This document shows positions 22,701-28,655 of a stretch of 64,000 nt of DNA, in pieces. The number at the start of each line of letters is the position of its first letter. The first letter of the stretch is position 1. The notes below the pieces were generated by a model. That model worked only from the letters and a program-made list of their open reading frames with translations, searched no databases and was not told the origin of the DNA. Made by a program: the position numbers and the translations under genes. The stretch is from Actinernus sp. WN-2022 (Eukaryota; Cnidaria; Anthozoa; Actiniaria; Actinernidae). The DNA lies in NCBI GenBank assembly GCA_030867875.1, contig JAOWCC010001501.1, positions 31,268,792 to 31,332,791 of the forward strand, given 5' to 3'.

Positions 22701-23126
22701 GTAGTAAAATGACGCCACAAAGCAAATGTCCTGTTTTCTGTAAAATAGTAACCATTATAGAAACCAGAACTATATATTTGATCAAACAATTGTTATCTAC
22801 AGGTAATAGAAGTTGGAATACTTCTGGACAACATTAACATTGATCAAGAAACTGGTGATTTATGGATCTGTTCAATTCCACGCGGTCTGAACTTCGCCTG
22901 GTACAACGAGGATTTGGATCGCGGCTGTCCATCGCAAGTGCTCAGCGTTCGACTCAATAAGGAGCATGCGCAGGGTGTTCCTTTTCCCGCGTTTGAGATC
23001 CGTGACGTTTACGCCAATAATGGCAGTGAAATTAAGGGCACAACAGGCGCGGCTGTTTATGGCGGAAAACTAGCAGTAGCTGCTATCTTTGATAATTTTA
23101 TGGTTTGTGAATTGAATGCTTACTGA
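2618..23126 (+). CDS. PON: Paraoxonase/arylesterase family lactonase, complete seven-exon gene
   Basis: Predicted calcium-dependent lactonase/arylesterase with a six-bladed beta-propeller, 373 aa against about 355 in human PON1. Exons: 2618-2688, 2875-2942, 9850-9905, 14672-14996, 18998-19193, 19276-19357, 22803-23126. All have GT/AG borders and consistent phase (1122 coding bases, TGA at 23124). Residues 1-24 form a hydrophobic signal or membrane anchor, as in PONs. Every metal ligand known from PON1 has a counterpart: E51 D52 (in TEDVEILPSG), N168 D169 (PNDVVAVG), N230 (SPNGITIS), D275 N276 (LLDNINID). The two active-site histidines are H114 (FNPHGIS) and H134 (VVNH), and the disulfide cysteines are C42 and a C-terminal VCEL. 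It should therefore be catalytically competent. Substrate cannot be read from sequence. Introns of up to about 7 kb are full of mobile elements. Confidence 0.93.
2875..2942 (+). CDS. PON: Paraoxonase exon 2
   Basis: Follows a TTTTTGTTCTAACAG acceptor and ends before GTGAGT. It encodes IKGGYFQPKVLNHAPGPCRV then FD. C42 in GPCRV aligns with the cysteine that forms the N-to-C-terminal disulfide in PON1. It is too short to appear as an independent open frame. Confidence 0.88.
3284..3690. other. Paraoxonase intron 2 stretch without recognised feature
   Basis: Two overlapping open frames of about 100 codons lie on opposite strands at 3298-3634. Neither shows a recognisable domain, and neither has splice sites in phase with paraoxonase. 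I see no gene here. Confidence 0.5.
3813..4101 (+). mobile_element. TTAA-flanked MITE, Kolobok- or piggyBac-like target
   Basis: A 289-bp element flanked on both sides by TTAA (3809-3812, 4102-4105). Its ends are AGGGGCTGTGTCACGG and the complement of AGGGGCTATGTCATGG. A TTAA duplication with an AGG terminus fits Kolobok better than piggyBac, but there is no transposase. A partial inverted copy is at 2199-2482, and a longer element with related ends is at 41361-42949. Confidence 0.75.
4151..4258 (+). repeat. 12-bp tandem array, nine copies
   Basis: TTTACTAGCTGA is repeated nine times without a mismatch, inside the inverted-repeat element at 3691-4450. Confidence 0.95.
4600..4800 (-). repeat. 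Inverted dispersed repeat shared with 6540-6680
   Basis: On the minus strand this reads CTGAGTCCGAGTTCCTCTGC followed by CCGCGCGGAGTCTAAGC, then a stretch ending ATATAACGGTATGTGTATTAA. The same order is found on the plus strand at about 6585-6672. The family is not recognised. Confidence 0.6.
5414..5481 (+). repeat. 9-bp GC-rich tandem array (GCAGGGTAC)
   Basis: About seven to eight copies of GCAGGG followed by TAC, CAT or CGC. The 5' flank, GGACGGAGTAAAAAGCAGGGTG, also flanks the array at 6091 in the opposite orientation, so both arrays lie in copies of one repeat element. Confidence 0.85.
6091..6153 (-). repeat. 9-bp GC-rich tandem array, inverted relative of 5414-5481
   Basis: About six perfect copies of TGCGTGCCC, then CACCCTGCGTTTTACTCCAT, which is the complement of the flank of the first array. 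It is more homogeneous than the first copy. Confidence 0.85.
6665..6725 (+). ncRNA. Hammerhead-like motif of a Penelope-like or related retroelement end
   Basis: CTGAGGA at 6691, a GGGC/GCTC stem with loop TAGC, then GAAA at 6711 and GTC at 6716. This fits the hammerhead core CUGANGA-stem II-GAAA with a very short stem III before the cleavage triplet. Penelope-like elements are known to carry minimal hammerheads. A partial duplicate (TGACGAAGGGCTAGCGCT) lies just upstream. Stem I is weak, at about 3 bp. A related copy is at 14070-14125. The family assignment is inference. Confidence 0.35.
7630..8755 (+). repeat. Minisatellite of about 76 bp, 14 copies, in paraoxonase intron 2
   Basis: Each unit contains AGCTACAGTATAATGGTCCA, CAATCAGAATACAGGTCTCG, AGCGGTACTGTATTACTCTA and ACCTTTAGAAAACAATAG. 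Fourteen CTCGAGCGG landmarks were counted. Units near 8190-8430 carry an extra ATATAT. Divergence between units is very low, which points to recent expansion. The left flank (GTATTGGCTTACCCAACAAT) and one unit recur inverted at 24145-24245. Confidence 0.95.
8760..9130. other. Intron stretch with no recognised feature
   Basis: AT-rich intron sequence between the minisatellite and a repeat end. No gene, splice pair or inverted repeat was noticed. Confidence 0.5.
9171..9302 (+). mobile_element. hAT-like MITE relative
   Basis: Starts CAGGAGTTCC and ends GGACGCTCCTGGTTATGGGC then TCCTG. The right end matches the inverted repeat of the better preserved elements at 21293-21674 and 47724-48120. No 8-bp duplication is visible here, so the copy is degraded or rearranged. 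Confidence 0.55.
9850..9905 (+). CDS. PON: Paraoxonase exon 3 (calcium ligands E-D)
   Basis: Encodes NGTEDVEILPSGLAFFSS, bounded by a TTTCAG acceptor and a GTAAGT donor. E51 and D52 match the first two calcium ligands of PON1. A decayed duplicate lies about 300 bp downstream. Confidence 0.92.
10107..10129 (+). repeat. Poly-C tract
   Basis: A run of about 23 C residues broken once by A, immediately upstream of the pseudo-exon at 10152. Length is likely variable and prone to assembly error. Confidence 0.9.
10152..10207 (+). pseudogene. Tandem duplicate of paraoxonase exon 3, acceptor site lost
   Basis: Encodes NGTEGVDIVPSGLAIVSS, clearly derived from exon 3. The following intron sequence, including the stretch GAAACAAGCGGGCGCCAACA, is also shared with 9905-9970, so a segment of roughly 300 bp was duplicated. 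In this copy the AG acceptor reads TTA, and the calcium ligand D52 is replaced by G (TEDVE to TEGVD). A poly-C run occupies the upstream part. The donor-side GT is kept. Including it with exon 3 would break the reading frame (56 bases). I read it as a dead exon. Confidence 0.8.
11033..11241. mobile_element. Foldback element with 72-bp arms
   Basis: TTTGTGCTATCAGCCTCAGC near 11034 and its complement near 11240 bound arms that continue through AGATTACAACACC and TGTCATGCTAAACCTCA. About two mismatches are seen. The 62-bp centre contains ACTGACGGGATATGTCAGTA followed by ATATGTAAAGCGCCATGAGA. That block also occurs, inverted, at 52188-52232. The 5'-truncated LINE begins immediately to the right. 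Confidence 0.8.
11242..13815 (+). mobile_element. 5'-truncated LINE with (GTT)n tail
   Basis: Runs from the end of the foldback element to a (GTT)n tract at 13787-13815 that follows AATAAAG. It contains the open RT frame described separately and a 3' UTR of about 400 bp. The endonuclease domain is missing, so it was truncated on insertion or is partly overwritten. The simple-repeat tail and the RT type point to the CR1/L2/Jockey-like group of LINEs. Confidence 0.85.
11258..13396 (+). CDS. LINE reverse transcriptase, long intact frame lacking endonuclease
   Basis: An open frame of about 712 codons. The first 200 residues are the basic linker that follows the endonuclease in these LINEs. RT motifs follow: ATGPNSIPTRLLK, NNYRPISLLSIFNKIMEK, KQFGFREKHSTSHA, LDFSKAFDTVDH, GVPQGSVLGPLLFLLYINDF, and the catalytic FADDT at about frame residue 440. 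The C-terminus has YNTRLASRKSFYLP and GVKVWNSI, as in the LINEs at 316 and 55.4 kb. No frameshift or stop was seen, so this is a young copy. Without an endonuclease it could not insert normally by itself. The ATG at 11258 may not be a true start, because the frame is truncated upstream. Confidence 0.9.
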   Translation: MRSAVLTEMSNTNWLDILPCEDCTDVNALFQSFFSYISEIINRHVPLRKVTRKEIKCMSKPWITSGIKTSIKIKDKLFKKYISTRNSYYQTKYKCYRNKLNHLLRISKRTYYDNYFMTNSKNMKNTWSGIKELITLKPKCFIPPSKILLNNYTIKDPVAIASAFNKYFSNIGKKLANEIPNTNTVPQDFMGPSQSNSFYLYPVTAKEIEEEISELKSSKATGPNSIPTRLLKLLKTCLSTPLEIIYNHSFSSGIVPDQFKIANVIPIYKKDSIIDLNNYRPISLLSIFNKIMEKLMFKRLFAFIDKYNILYDKQFGFREKHSTSHATLLITDKIQRAIEEGLYSCGIFLDFSKAFDTVDHNILITKLSHYGIRGIINDWFVSYLKNRRQFVSIGNMRSEDTVITHGVPQGSVLGPLLFLLYINDFNNCCSLFDFHIFADDTNLFYSNNSLSTLESSINENLGKVYNWLSANKLSLNIGKTNFIIFHPPQKISHYTIKLHINNKQIKQEKCIKYLGIFIDSNLSWKYHILYISKKIKRCIGILPKIRYFVSTLILTQLYYTLIFPFLTYVLTTWGNTYPSSLKPLVTLQKKAVRIITFSGYNEHSSPLFKSLGMLKFSDLVFIHNALFMYDFYTSRLPSAFNFFFTRVSRVHQYNTRLASRKSFYLPKIRTNYGKFNIRYIGVKVWNSIDENLKSKSRSCFKSLLTESLLKLY
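13908..14010. repeat. Hairpin, arms about 45 bp
   Basis: CAATTATTGGACC and AGCAAAATATGATGA on the left are mirrored by TCATCATATTTTGCT and GGTCCACTAATTATT on the right. The AACAATTA start resembles the trailing hairpins near 39.6 and 46.6 kb. It may be a fragment of the same element class. Confidence 0.6.
14068..14125 (+). repeat. Second copy of the hammerhead-like retroelement motif
   Basis: Shares CTAGCGCTCGAAACGTCAGC and TGCTACTCGCTTTC with 6700-6735. The core reads CTGAAGGA, with one base more than the hammerhead consensus CTGANGA, so this copy is probably inactive. Confidence 0.5.
14672..14996 (+). CDS. PON: Paraoxonase exon 4 (active-site histidines)
   Basis: Starts after GGTATTCCAG and ends before GTAAGTG. 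It carries TGFNPHGIS (H114), VFVVNHR (H134) and SPNDVVAVG (N168, D169). These are the histidine dyad and two calcium ligands of the PON family, and this is the most diagnostic exon. Confidence 0.95.
15284..15485 (+). mobile_element. tRNA-derived SINE, family 2
   Basis: The head GGTGGTGGAATGGTTAAGCG (box A) and GGTTCGAGTCCC (box B) form an RNA polymerase III promoter. The body includes TGAGTTTGTTGGCATCTCG, CTCCGCAGAGGTTTC and CCAATTCGATCGAGGAAT. A copy in the other orientation lies at 22465-22651, with body fragments at about 18850 and 59637. Confidence 0.75.
15490..16450. other. Intron 4 stretch without gene
   Basis: No coding or element structure was recognised beyond a (TC)n microsatellite at 16038-16055 and a degenerate tRNA-like head (CCAGTGGCGTGGTGGTAGAG) near 16450. 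Confidence 0.5.
16750..18335 (+). mobile_element. 5'-truncated, frameshifted LINE (second family)
   Basis: The frame at 16795-17331 holds RT motifs including SGCPQSSSFGPLLWNLYQND and TMYADDHQLY (catalytic YADD). A frameshift near 17331 leads to 17340-17717 with ILPFLTYCHVICQ and NTVNYGKHSLR. A second shift leads to GPVLWSRLSNDIRNS, and the frame ends at about 17805. The AT-rich 3' UTR ends AATAAAAGAAAAATAGTGTG. The sequence at 18232-18279 is shared with the tail of the family 1 SINE. It differs from the 11.2 kb LINE in sequence and tail, and it is inactive. Confidence 0.85.
18370..18570 (-). mobile_element. tRNA-derived SINE fragment
   Basis: On the minus strand, TAGCTCGGTGGTAGAGCGCC (box A) and GGTTCGAATG (box B) resemble a tRNA head. 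The body contains CTAGGGCAGGGACGCAAAAG and the complement of TTCTTTAACGTCCCCCAT. The head carries a short internal duplication (CGCTCTACCCGGGCGCTCTACC). Confidence 0.5.
18998..19193 (+). CDS. PON: Paraoxonase exon 5
   Basis: Starts after AATTTCAG and ends before GTAAAT. It begins PDSFYVTNDRYFHFDK, matching the PON EHFYGTNDHYF segment. It contains SPNGITISVDG with calcium ligand N230. Confidence 0.93.
19276..19357 (+). CDS. PON: Paraoxonase exon 6
   Basis: Follows an 82-bp intron with a GCTTGTAG acceptor. It encodes RFVIVADGLGAAINIYRR followed by GEDNSLTLVQ, the propeller strand matching YVYIAELLAHKIHVYEK of PON1. It ends in phase 0 before GTAGGA. Confidence 0.92.
19637..19870 (+). mobile_element. 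tRNA-derived SINE, family 1
   Basis: Box A TTAGCTCAGTGGTTAAGC and box B GGATTCAAACCCC lie 30-odd bases apart in a tRNA-like head. The body then reads CAGGGTCTTAAAATAACTGA, GTAGAAGGTGCTGCCTTTGT and CACGTCTTCTCGGATAAGGA. The copy at 21720-21970 has the same body in reverse orientation plus a longer tail. Confidence 0.8.
19995..20053. repeat. Near-perfect 59-bp palindrome
   Basis: Two 29-base arms (AGAAAAGGTAGCTCCCAAAT then CCCGATTAC) with a single C between them and no mismatch. It would extrude as a cruciform or fold as a hairpin RNA. Confidence 0.9.
20119..20349. mobile_element. Foldback MITE with about 75-bp inverted ends
   Basis: GCATAAGTAAGAGAG at 20119 mirrors CTCTCTTACTTATGC ending at 20349. 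The arms continue through GATGATAATGTCTAAT and CTATTTTTAGTAACCGG with small indels. Confidence 0.8.
20540..20735 (+). repeat. Direct repeat unit shared with 21034-21255
   Basis: GAGCTCGTGATC, AAATGAAGTCAGAT, CAGTAC.ACCACGTGAT and TGCAAAG.GCCTATT recur in the same order and orientation about 500 bp downstream. The two units bracket the element at 20737-21029. Confidence 0.65.
20737..21029 (+). mobile_element. TIR body plus trailing hairpin element (member A)
   Basis: The body at 20737-20864 has perfect 14-bp inverted ends (TTTATAAAATAATT and its complement) and contains TCTGATTGG at 20767 and TGACGTCA at 20815. A long hairpin, 20865-21029, abuts the right end, with arms starting AGAAATGAAACAGATTTTCC and including GTTTGCACAGGCTCATGCAA. 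The same plan is seen at 33284-33642, 38564-39700 and 46383-46675. Confidence 0.65.
21293..21674. mobile_element. hAT-like MITE, degraded copy
   Basis: Starts CAGGAGCCCATAACCAGAAG and ends GGGCTCCTG. The inner right side repeats GACCTAGTATGGGGGATGGA and CGCTGTGACATAGGCCTAGT, matching 9240-9300. It contains GGCTATTTTTAG like the element at 47724-48120. An 8-bp target duplication is not evident. Confidence 0.6.
21720..21970 (-). mobile_element. tRNA-derived SINE, family 1, with LINE-like tail
   Basis: On the minus strand the head has AGCTCAGTGGTTAAGCTCCG and GCGGGTTCAAACCCC, followed by the same body as 19637-19870. It then ends AGTGTCCCCAATTAGCT, GCTAAATACATTGACACTTA. This tail matches the 3' end of the LINE at 18232-18279. 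The box A segment GAGCTTAACCACT is repeated about four times at 21950-22004. Confidence 0.8.
22200..22303 (-). repeat. Repeat end shared with 22684-22745 and 9130-9170
   Basis: On the minus strand it reads TTCTGGTAGTTGTAGT...TGACG, then GCAAATGTCCT. The same series is on the plus strand at 22684-22745, and TTCTGGTAGTTGTAGT recurs at 9130-9150. The two near 22.2 and 22.7 kb face each other and bracket the SINE at 22465-22651. Confidence 0.6.
22465..22651 (-). mobile_element. tRNA-derived SINE, family 2
   Basis: On the minus strand: GTGGCGCAGTGGTTAAGCGC (box A), GGTTCGAACCCC (box B), then TGAGTTTGTTGGTATCTCGC, CGGTTTTCCTTCCTCCTCAA and AATTCCAATTCGACCATGG. It is a reverse-orientation copy of 15284-15485. 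Confidence 0.78.
22803..23126 (+). CDS. PON: Paraoxonase terminal exon 7
   Basis: Begins VIEVGILLDNINIDQETGDL, with calcium ligands D275 and N276, and ends FMVCELNAY then TGA. The VCEL cysteine pairs with C42 in PON proteins. It is an intact 107-codon frame. Confidence 0.95.
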   Translation, partial: VIEVGILLDNINIDQETGDLWICSIPRGLNFAWYNEDLDRGCPSQVLSVRLNKEHAQGVPFPAFEIRDVYANNGSEIKGTTGAAVYGGKLAVAAIFDNFMVCELNAY

Positions 23127-23225
23127 GACGACCGTATGCATGGCTTAGACACGAGTAAGATCCCGGATCTCACGGGGAATTAACAGTAACAGGGATTCTG
23201 AAGCGTATGCATGGTTCTAGGGGTG

Positions 23226-23620
23226 AGAAGGAGGGAGGGATAGTCAATCTCCAGAATTTTGGGTGGGGGTATTCCGCCATGGTCTCAAAACCCTGACCCT
23301 ATTTCAGACCAAAATATATGATTTTCCATTGATACCATTTTTGAGACTTACTTGATAATCTGTACCCTATTCTATTCCATGCTGCTGTTAAACGCGTTAT
23401 CTAATCCAATGATATTTATCGCCGTGGTGTGTTCTCTTTCTGGATTTATTTTGAATATCAGTGTCAAAATAACGAAAAACTAAGAGAAATCAATGAACTT
23501 CCATGTGAAAATCATACCCTATTCCAGACTAAAGATCCAAAAAGTTATGACTGTATGTCGATGGCTTATATGACTTATATCAGTATGTGAGTACCCTCTC
23601 CTCCCCCTGGTGGGCATGGT
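23226..23620. repeat. Degenerate copy of the CCCTGACCC-rich element
   Basis: CTCAAAACCCTGACCCTATT and later GTACCCTATTC and ACCCTATTCCAGACTAAAGA resemble the insert at 58056-58354. Boundaries are unclear. Confidence 0.4.
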
Positions 23621-24144
23621 TTAAAGTTGTGGTCTGTTTGCATGATTTATACATCGCCGGAGACCAGACGAAATACCGATGGGTCCTCGAGTGATCGCTT
23701 TGATGACGTGGCGGCCATGTTGGATACAAATAATAGATTTCCCACGAGTAGCCTCGCACTAAGCAGTTTCAGGACGAGGTTAGACGGGGAGAAACAAAGG
23801 GTTTTATTCTCCTGGGATTAAACATGGCCTCCGTGATGCTGCTCTGGAATGACAGAGTTACATCCAGTCATGTAGATATTTTGTGTCTGACATTATAGCA
23901 AACTGAATTTACCCCAAACTAGTCGAGAAGGTGAAAATCTGTTTTTCTCTTCACCACCAATCCAAATAGATTGAAAATCGTGTCGTCTTTGTTCGTTTCC
24001 AAATTGCTCTCCATTACCGTGAAATGCACTAGCTCTCAATCACTGATAAGAATACTCTCTCTCTCTCCAACACAGTTTCTACCGCCTTTGTCATGTAAAG
24101 TGTGAAACTGCATGAAAACGATGCGAACGGTGACTCGAATGTAA

Positions 24145-24245
24145 CACGGTACCTCTCGAGACCTGTATTCTGATTGGACCATTATACTGTAGCTCTAGAG
24201 TGTTTTGTATTGTTGGGTAAGCCAATACTGTGGCTCGTTCTGGCT
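24145..24245 (-). repeat. Single inverted unit of the 76-bp minisatellite with its flank
   Basis: Reversed, it reads TATTGGCTTACCCAACAATA, then GAGCTACAGTATAATGGTCC and AATCAGAATACAGGTCTCGA. It therefore matches the left flank and one unit of the array at 7630-8755 without any expansion. Confidence 0.8.
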
Positions 24246-24408
24246 CCTCGAATGACTCTGACAGTCAAAGTTCTGTCGATATAAATATTACACGATTGTG
24301 TACGTATGGCAAATTCAGTCTCGATTTGTTTTTAAGATAATTCCTTGTTTGATTAATATTCGCGGACAAGTCACCTTTCACCTCGTTTTCATCAGAGCAC
24401 TATTCAAA

Positions 24409-24543
24409 ATGGCGGAGAGAACTGTGAGCGGGACTATGCGATGTTTCGTGTTGATAAACATTACAATTGTTATGCTAATTTTAAAAGGCCACTTTGTGTC
24501 AGGAACCAATGGATCTCTGGTTGGCACATTCTCAAACTCATGA
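24409..24543 (+). CDS. Short ORF with signal-peptide-like sequence, doubtful
   Basis: 44 codons starting in good context (AAAATGG). The peptide starts MAERTVSGTMRCFVLINITI, then VMLILKGHFVSG, which looks like a hydrophobic leader. No downstream exon or family is recognised. It could be the first exon of an unknown secreted protein or chance sequence. Confidence 0.2.
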   Translation: MAERTVSGTMRCFVLINITIVMLILKGHFVSGTNGSLVGTFSNS

Positions 24544-24754
24544 ATAATTAATGAGGTCAATAGCCAATCATGTCATCCCATTTTTGTCAGAAGATCTTGA
24601 AGATCTTGTGAAGATCTTGATGTCCAATCAAATGACAGATGAATCTTAATGTCCAATGAAACACCAGATCAAGGTTGCTCCGATTACTGAGTTCAAACAC
24701 TAATCACTGGAATGGCGAGAAGTGAGGAAAAGAAGGAAATAAAAATGCACGTTT

Positions 24755-24825
24755 GGAGTGTGACTCGAACCTCGCTTGCAACCGGCTGCTAGTACTCTGT
24801 CTTGTCCACTACACTATCAGTCCGT
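24755..24825 (-). mobile_element. tRNA-like SINE head
   Basis: On the minus strand: TGATAGTGTAGTGGACAAGA (box A-like) and GGTTCGAGTCACAC (box B). The anticodon arm does not fold well, so it is not called as a tRNA gene. Confidence 0.5.
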
Positions 24826-24849
24826 TTGTTGAAACGACCATGAGAAAAT

Positions 24850-26270
24850 AACAATCACAACACTTCTAGTCTATAATTGCATGCAATAAAATTCCAGGCA
24901 AACAATACTTTCTAATGATTTATGAATGTTTTCGCTTGAGAAGTCATATCAAAAACTCGAGCTTCGTGTTTCACCAGGGAATCCAAACACCTCGAAACAA
25001 TAAAAGCACTCGGCCGCTTGGTGCTTGGACCCCTGGTAAAACAATAGCTTTCGTTTTTGATCTATCACTTAAACTGTGATGAGAAATGAATGGCCGAGAG
25101 CTCGCAAGTGCTATTTTCTACGCTTTCGATTTTCAAACAAAATATTTTTTTAAAAGCTCCATCAAGAAGAATGTATTCGATTTGTCTGATTTTTTTTTTA
25201 ATGTCAACTGATTAATATCTCAGCTGCAAAAAAAAAAGTCGGGGAATTGGGAAATTCTAAAAAGAGAGCTCCTGACGGCGTTTCCGCATATCTACCCGGA
25301 TTATGTTTTCGCCTTTTCACGGAATAAAGCCGGCATGATAACTTTTGAACTAAATCGAATTTTGATATTCCCCCTACACGGTTTTGTAATACGATTCCTC
25401 CGAATTTTTGGAGTTGGAGCATCTCACTAGATCGGAGAAACGGGTCGCGGAAAATTCGAGATTGTCAAAGATGTAGGTGCTTGCACAATTTCTCGGCATC
25501 CCGGGCGAGTGTCATTTAATAGCCAGCCAGGGGCCGGATGGAGAAAACAGACGTCACGAACGTTCTCATATATAAATCTAGTTTGTAAATGAGAATAAAG
25601 CTTTCAGCGTTTATTTCGTATTTGTGTTGCAAAAACGTTTCTTCGACAAGGGCAATAAAGTGGTTCAAGTTAAATACGTAAAGTACAAAAATTAAAATTA
25701 AATAACGAAATAGTCATGCTGAAAGATAATACCGTTAATGCACGAATTAGCCTCACACCACGGCTGCAAGAGCTCAAGTGACCCAGGCAACAGTCAGTTT
25801 CATACTGAAACCTGTATTTAGCGGGGCCATTTAGCGTCCGCTTAAAAAAAGGAAATTTGAGATCTTCGTATCATTCACCGTATCACCGTGTTACTGTATC
25901 TTGGTATCACCGTATCATTGTATCTTGTAATGCACCTATCAGCGGCTTCCCCGAGGGGTTGACCCCCGGGCTAACCACGGCGATATGTGGGGGAATTGAA
26001 TGGAGGATTGAATGCAAACATTGCCCCTGGGGTCGGGGAAATGCTCGACTTTGTTTTAGGGTTGGAAAACTGGTGAGGGGGATTTGTTCAAATTGTTTTT
26101 GTCATGAAACTATAAACCACGGAGATTGTTTTTTCTTCTTTAATACAAGAGTTAAAGCGTGATATGAGATATACCGAGACTTTCTGTCTTGTTCCTTATT
26201 ACTGAGCTACTAACTGAAGTTCATTGAAGTGTTAATAAAGTTCCATTTTCTTTTTAACGAGATTCAGTAG
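24850..26270. other. Intergenic stretch without recognised feature
   Basis: No exon with family similarity or clear inverted repeat was noticed. Open frames here have no recognisable domain. Confidence 0.5.
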
Positions 26271-26284
26271 TCAATTCAGCTCGG

Positions 26285-26420
26285 TGCAGCTAGACGCTTT
26301 TTTGGCCGCGCGGGAATAGGGCGAGCGCAAAAATGGAGGGAGAGGAGGAGGAAAAAAGGAAACGCTTGCGGACAGACCCTGTTATTCTGAAAACTCCACG
26401 AACGGGGTTTCTGATTGGCG
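26285..26420 (+). repeat. CGCTTGCG-type MITE fragment
   Basis: Reads GGCCGCGCGGGAATAGGGCG, AGCGCAAAAATGGAGGGAG, AAACGCTTGCGGACAGACCC, then TGTTATTCTGAAAAC. The right part recurs inverted at 28383-28435 and the left part inverted at 32066-32190. In both of those the 12-bp minisatellite is adjacent. Confidence 0.65.
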
Positions 26421-26926
26421 CGGCTCGAGTTATTTGATTGACATCCCATCAATCACATTCTGACGCGTGCAAGGCTACAATCCCACTCGAACGGTAAAAG
26501 ATGCCGACGAACTTCGAGGAAGTATCGGGCGCTCAATTTCCTAGCCGAGCGAGGATTCGTCTTTTACGGGATGAGCAAAAGTCTGCACTTCGACGGCTCA
26601 TGCAAAGGGGAAATTTGGTTTTATAAAAAAAATCTTATTTTCCAGTTACTAGCATTGATCAAGAAGGCCTCGTTATTTGCGTGTCCTCGTTATTTGGGCC
26701 CTCTCAGAAGCATTATTCAAGACCAAATCCTGGAGGCCTCTTCAATGGAAAATATATAAACAAAAACCGTGAACAAAAATCAGTCCTGCAAAAAATACGC
26801 TGGATCCGAAGTGTGGACCTATACAGCCAAAATATAAACGATAAGAATGAAAAGTCCGAAGACTACAGCAAAGCTGATATACAGCGTAAAAATGTAACTC
26901 AAATATTAAGCACTACGGTTAGCTAA

Positions 26927-27600
26927 TCTAGTCCGAGCGCTTGTCGTGACCGGTCTGCAGTCATACACAGCTGTTTCGTTCTTATGCGGGTATCAGCGGC
27001 CATCCCGAAGGGGCGGCCCCCGGGCAACCCACGGGCAACACAGGGGCTTAGCAGGGGATTTGTAGCAAAAACATGCCCCACACATGGGGCATTAGAGCAC
27101 TTTTGCGTTTTCATCAAAATACCCCGGGGACATACCCACGGGGTTTGCACGTAATCTGCTGTCTCAACGTTCAGCGGTTTTCGCCACAGGACTCGCTCGA
27201 TCGATCGACGTTCTTCGATTTCTTTATATATCCTTGAGTAAGTCATATCATTATCATTCAAATTAAGAGATTAAATTAAGCCATCCACTGTCGGAAGACA
27301 GAACAAAGAAATAAAGGATAATATTTGTATAAAACTATTAAGACACTTCTAAAACGTTTAGCTTCTAATACTTATAATATGTTGCCCAGGTTGCCCCAGG
27401 GGTGGGGTTTTTTGTCACAATTTTCTGCCCCACCCGAGGAGTTTTAGCATGCATGTATTTGTCATGGCTGCTGTGACAAATGCCCCTGGGTGCCCGGGGG
27501 CCGCCGTACTACGGTTAGCTAATCTAGTCCGAGCGCTTGTCGTGTCCGGTCTGCAGCCATACACAGCTGTTTCGTTCTTAATAGAACGAGTAAGAACTTA
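26927..27600. repeat. Direct repeat pair around AGTCCGAGCGCTTGTCGTG
   Basis: A segment of about 65 bp (CTAATCTAGTCCGAGCGCTT...CACAGCTGTTTCGTTCTTA) occurs at 26927-26992 and again at 27517-27582. A diverged inverted half follows at 27597-27655. The space between holds CCCC-rich sequence and no gene. Confidence 0.65.
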
Positions 27601-27652
27601 TGAGAATGAAACAGCTGTCTATGGCTGCAATCGGCTAGTCCGATCGGTCTAG

Positions 27653-27933
27653 CCATAGTTAATAGAGTGGAATGGTTAGGAAACCCGGCAAACTTCAAAA
27701 GGGCTAACAAAGGCGCTGCGATTTAGGTTCGGGAAGGGGTAAGACAAAAGATTGTGCACGATCATAGTTCATTAGCGTTCCCTGAACGACTGAACTCACA
27801 CGTTTCTATTGGCTGATTGATTAACATGTTGGAATTTCTATTGTGTTTTGTGCACGGTGGTGGTTGAAAAAAGCTAACAAAGACATATAACAAAGAAGGT
27901 CCCTGAGTTTCCATTCCACTCTATTAACTATGG
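27653..27933. mobile_element. MITE with 23-bp terminal inverted repeats
   Basis: CCATAGTTAATAGAGTGGAA TGG at the left is perfectly mirrored by the right end at 27911-27933. The length is 281 bp and no coding capacity is seen. Confidence 0.8.
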
Positions 27934-28145
27934 TCTAGCTTAGTCCTTTGTGTATATCAGCCTTGCCGTAGCTAGGCATTTTCAAGTTGTACGCACAAGT
28001 GCAGTAGCTACCGGTTTTAAGGGCCCCCTCTCGTAAAAATATTACAAGGCCAAACAGGGAATTTTCGTCTCAAAGTGTACGTTCGTGCGTATGTGCGTGT
28101 ACGCTACGCCCCTGTCAGTTAACTCCCTTCGATTCTTCGAGTTGT

Positions 28146-28272
28146 TAGCCTGCTTGCCGGCTCTTCTGTAATTTTTTTCGGTCCTTTTTTTTCAGATTGG
28201 GGGCACCTATGGCACGTGTGCCACAGGTGACCCAATCCGAAAAGAACGACCGAAAAGCCGGCAAGCAGGCTA
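28146..28272. mobile_element. Short foldback element (TAGCCTGCTTGCCGGC ends)
   Basis: TAGCCTGCTTGCCGGC is mirrored by GCCGGCAAGCAGGCTA. The arms also pair through CGGTC...TTTTC and GATTGGG/CCCAATC around a GGCACGTGTGCC centre. Confidence 0.75.
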
Positions 28273-28451
28273 TCGAAAAACAAGCTTGTTTGGAAGTACA
28301 CTGCATAAATTTTCTAACGCTTTCTTTCCATTCGTCAAAATTTGACAGCTCTAACGTCATCGAATGAATTCAGGCGTGAAAGGTCAAGTAGGCGGTTTTC
28401 AGAATAACTGGGTCTGCCGCAAGCGTTTTTCCCTGAGACAAACTAATATAG

Positions 28452-28655
28452 GAGCCAGGATCCGAGCCAGGATCCGAGCCAGGATCCGAGCCAGGATCCG
28501 AGCCAGGATCCGAGCCAGGATCCGAGCCAGGATCCGAGCCAGGATCCGAGCCAGGATCCGAGCCAGGATCCGAGCCAGGATCCGAGCCAGGATCCGAGCC
28601 AGGATCCGAGCCAGGATCCGAGCCAGGATCCGAGCCAGGATCCGAGCCAGGATCC
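28452..28655 (+). repeat. 12-bp minisatellite, 17 perfect copies
   Basis: GAGCCAGGATCC is repeated exactly 17 times with no mismatch. A 12-bp unit without stops gives long open frames in several frames (ARIR, GSDP and SWLG repeats). These are artefacts, not proteins. The same unit is in reverse orientation at 31919-32063. Confidence 0.98.
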
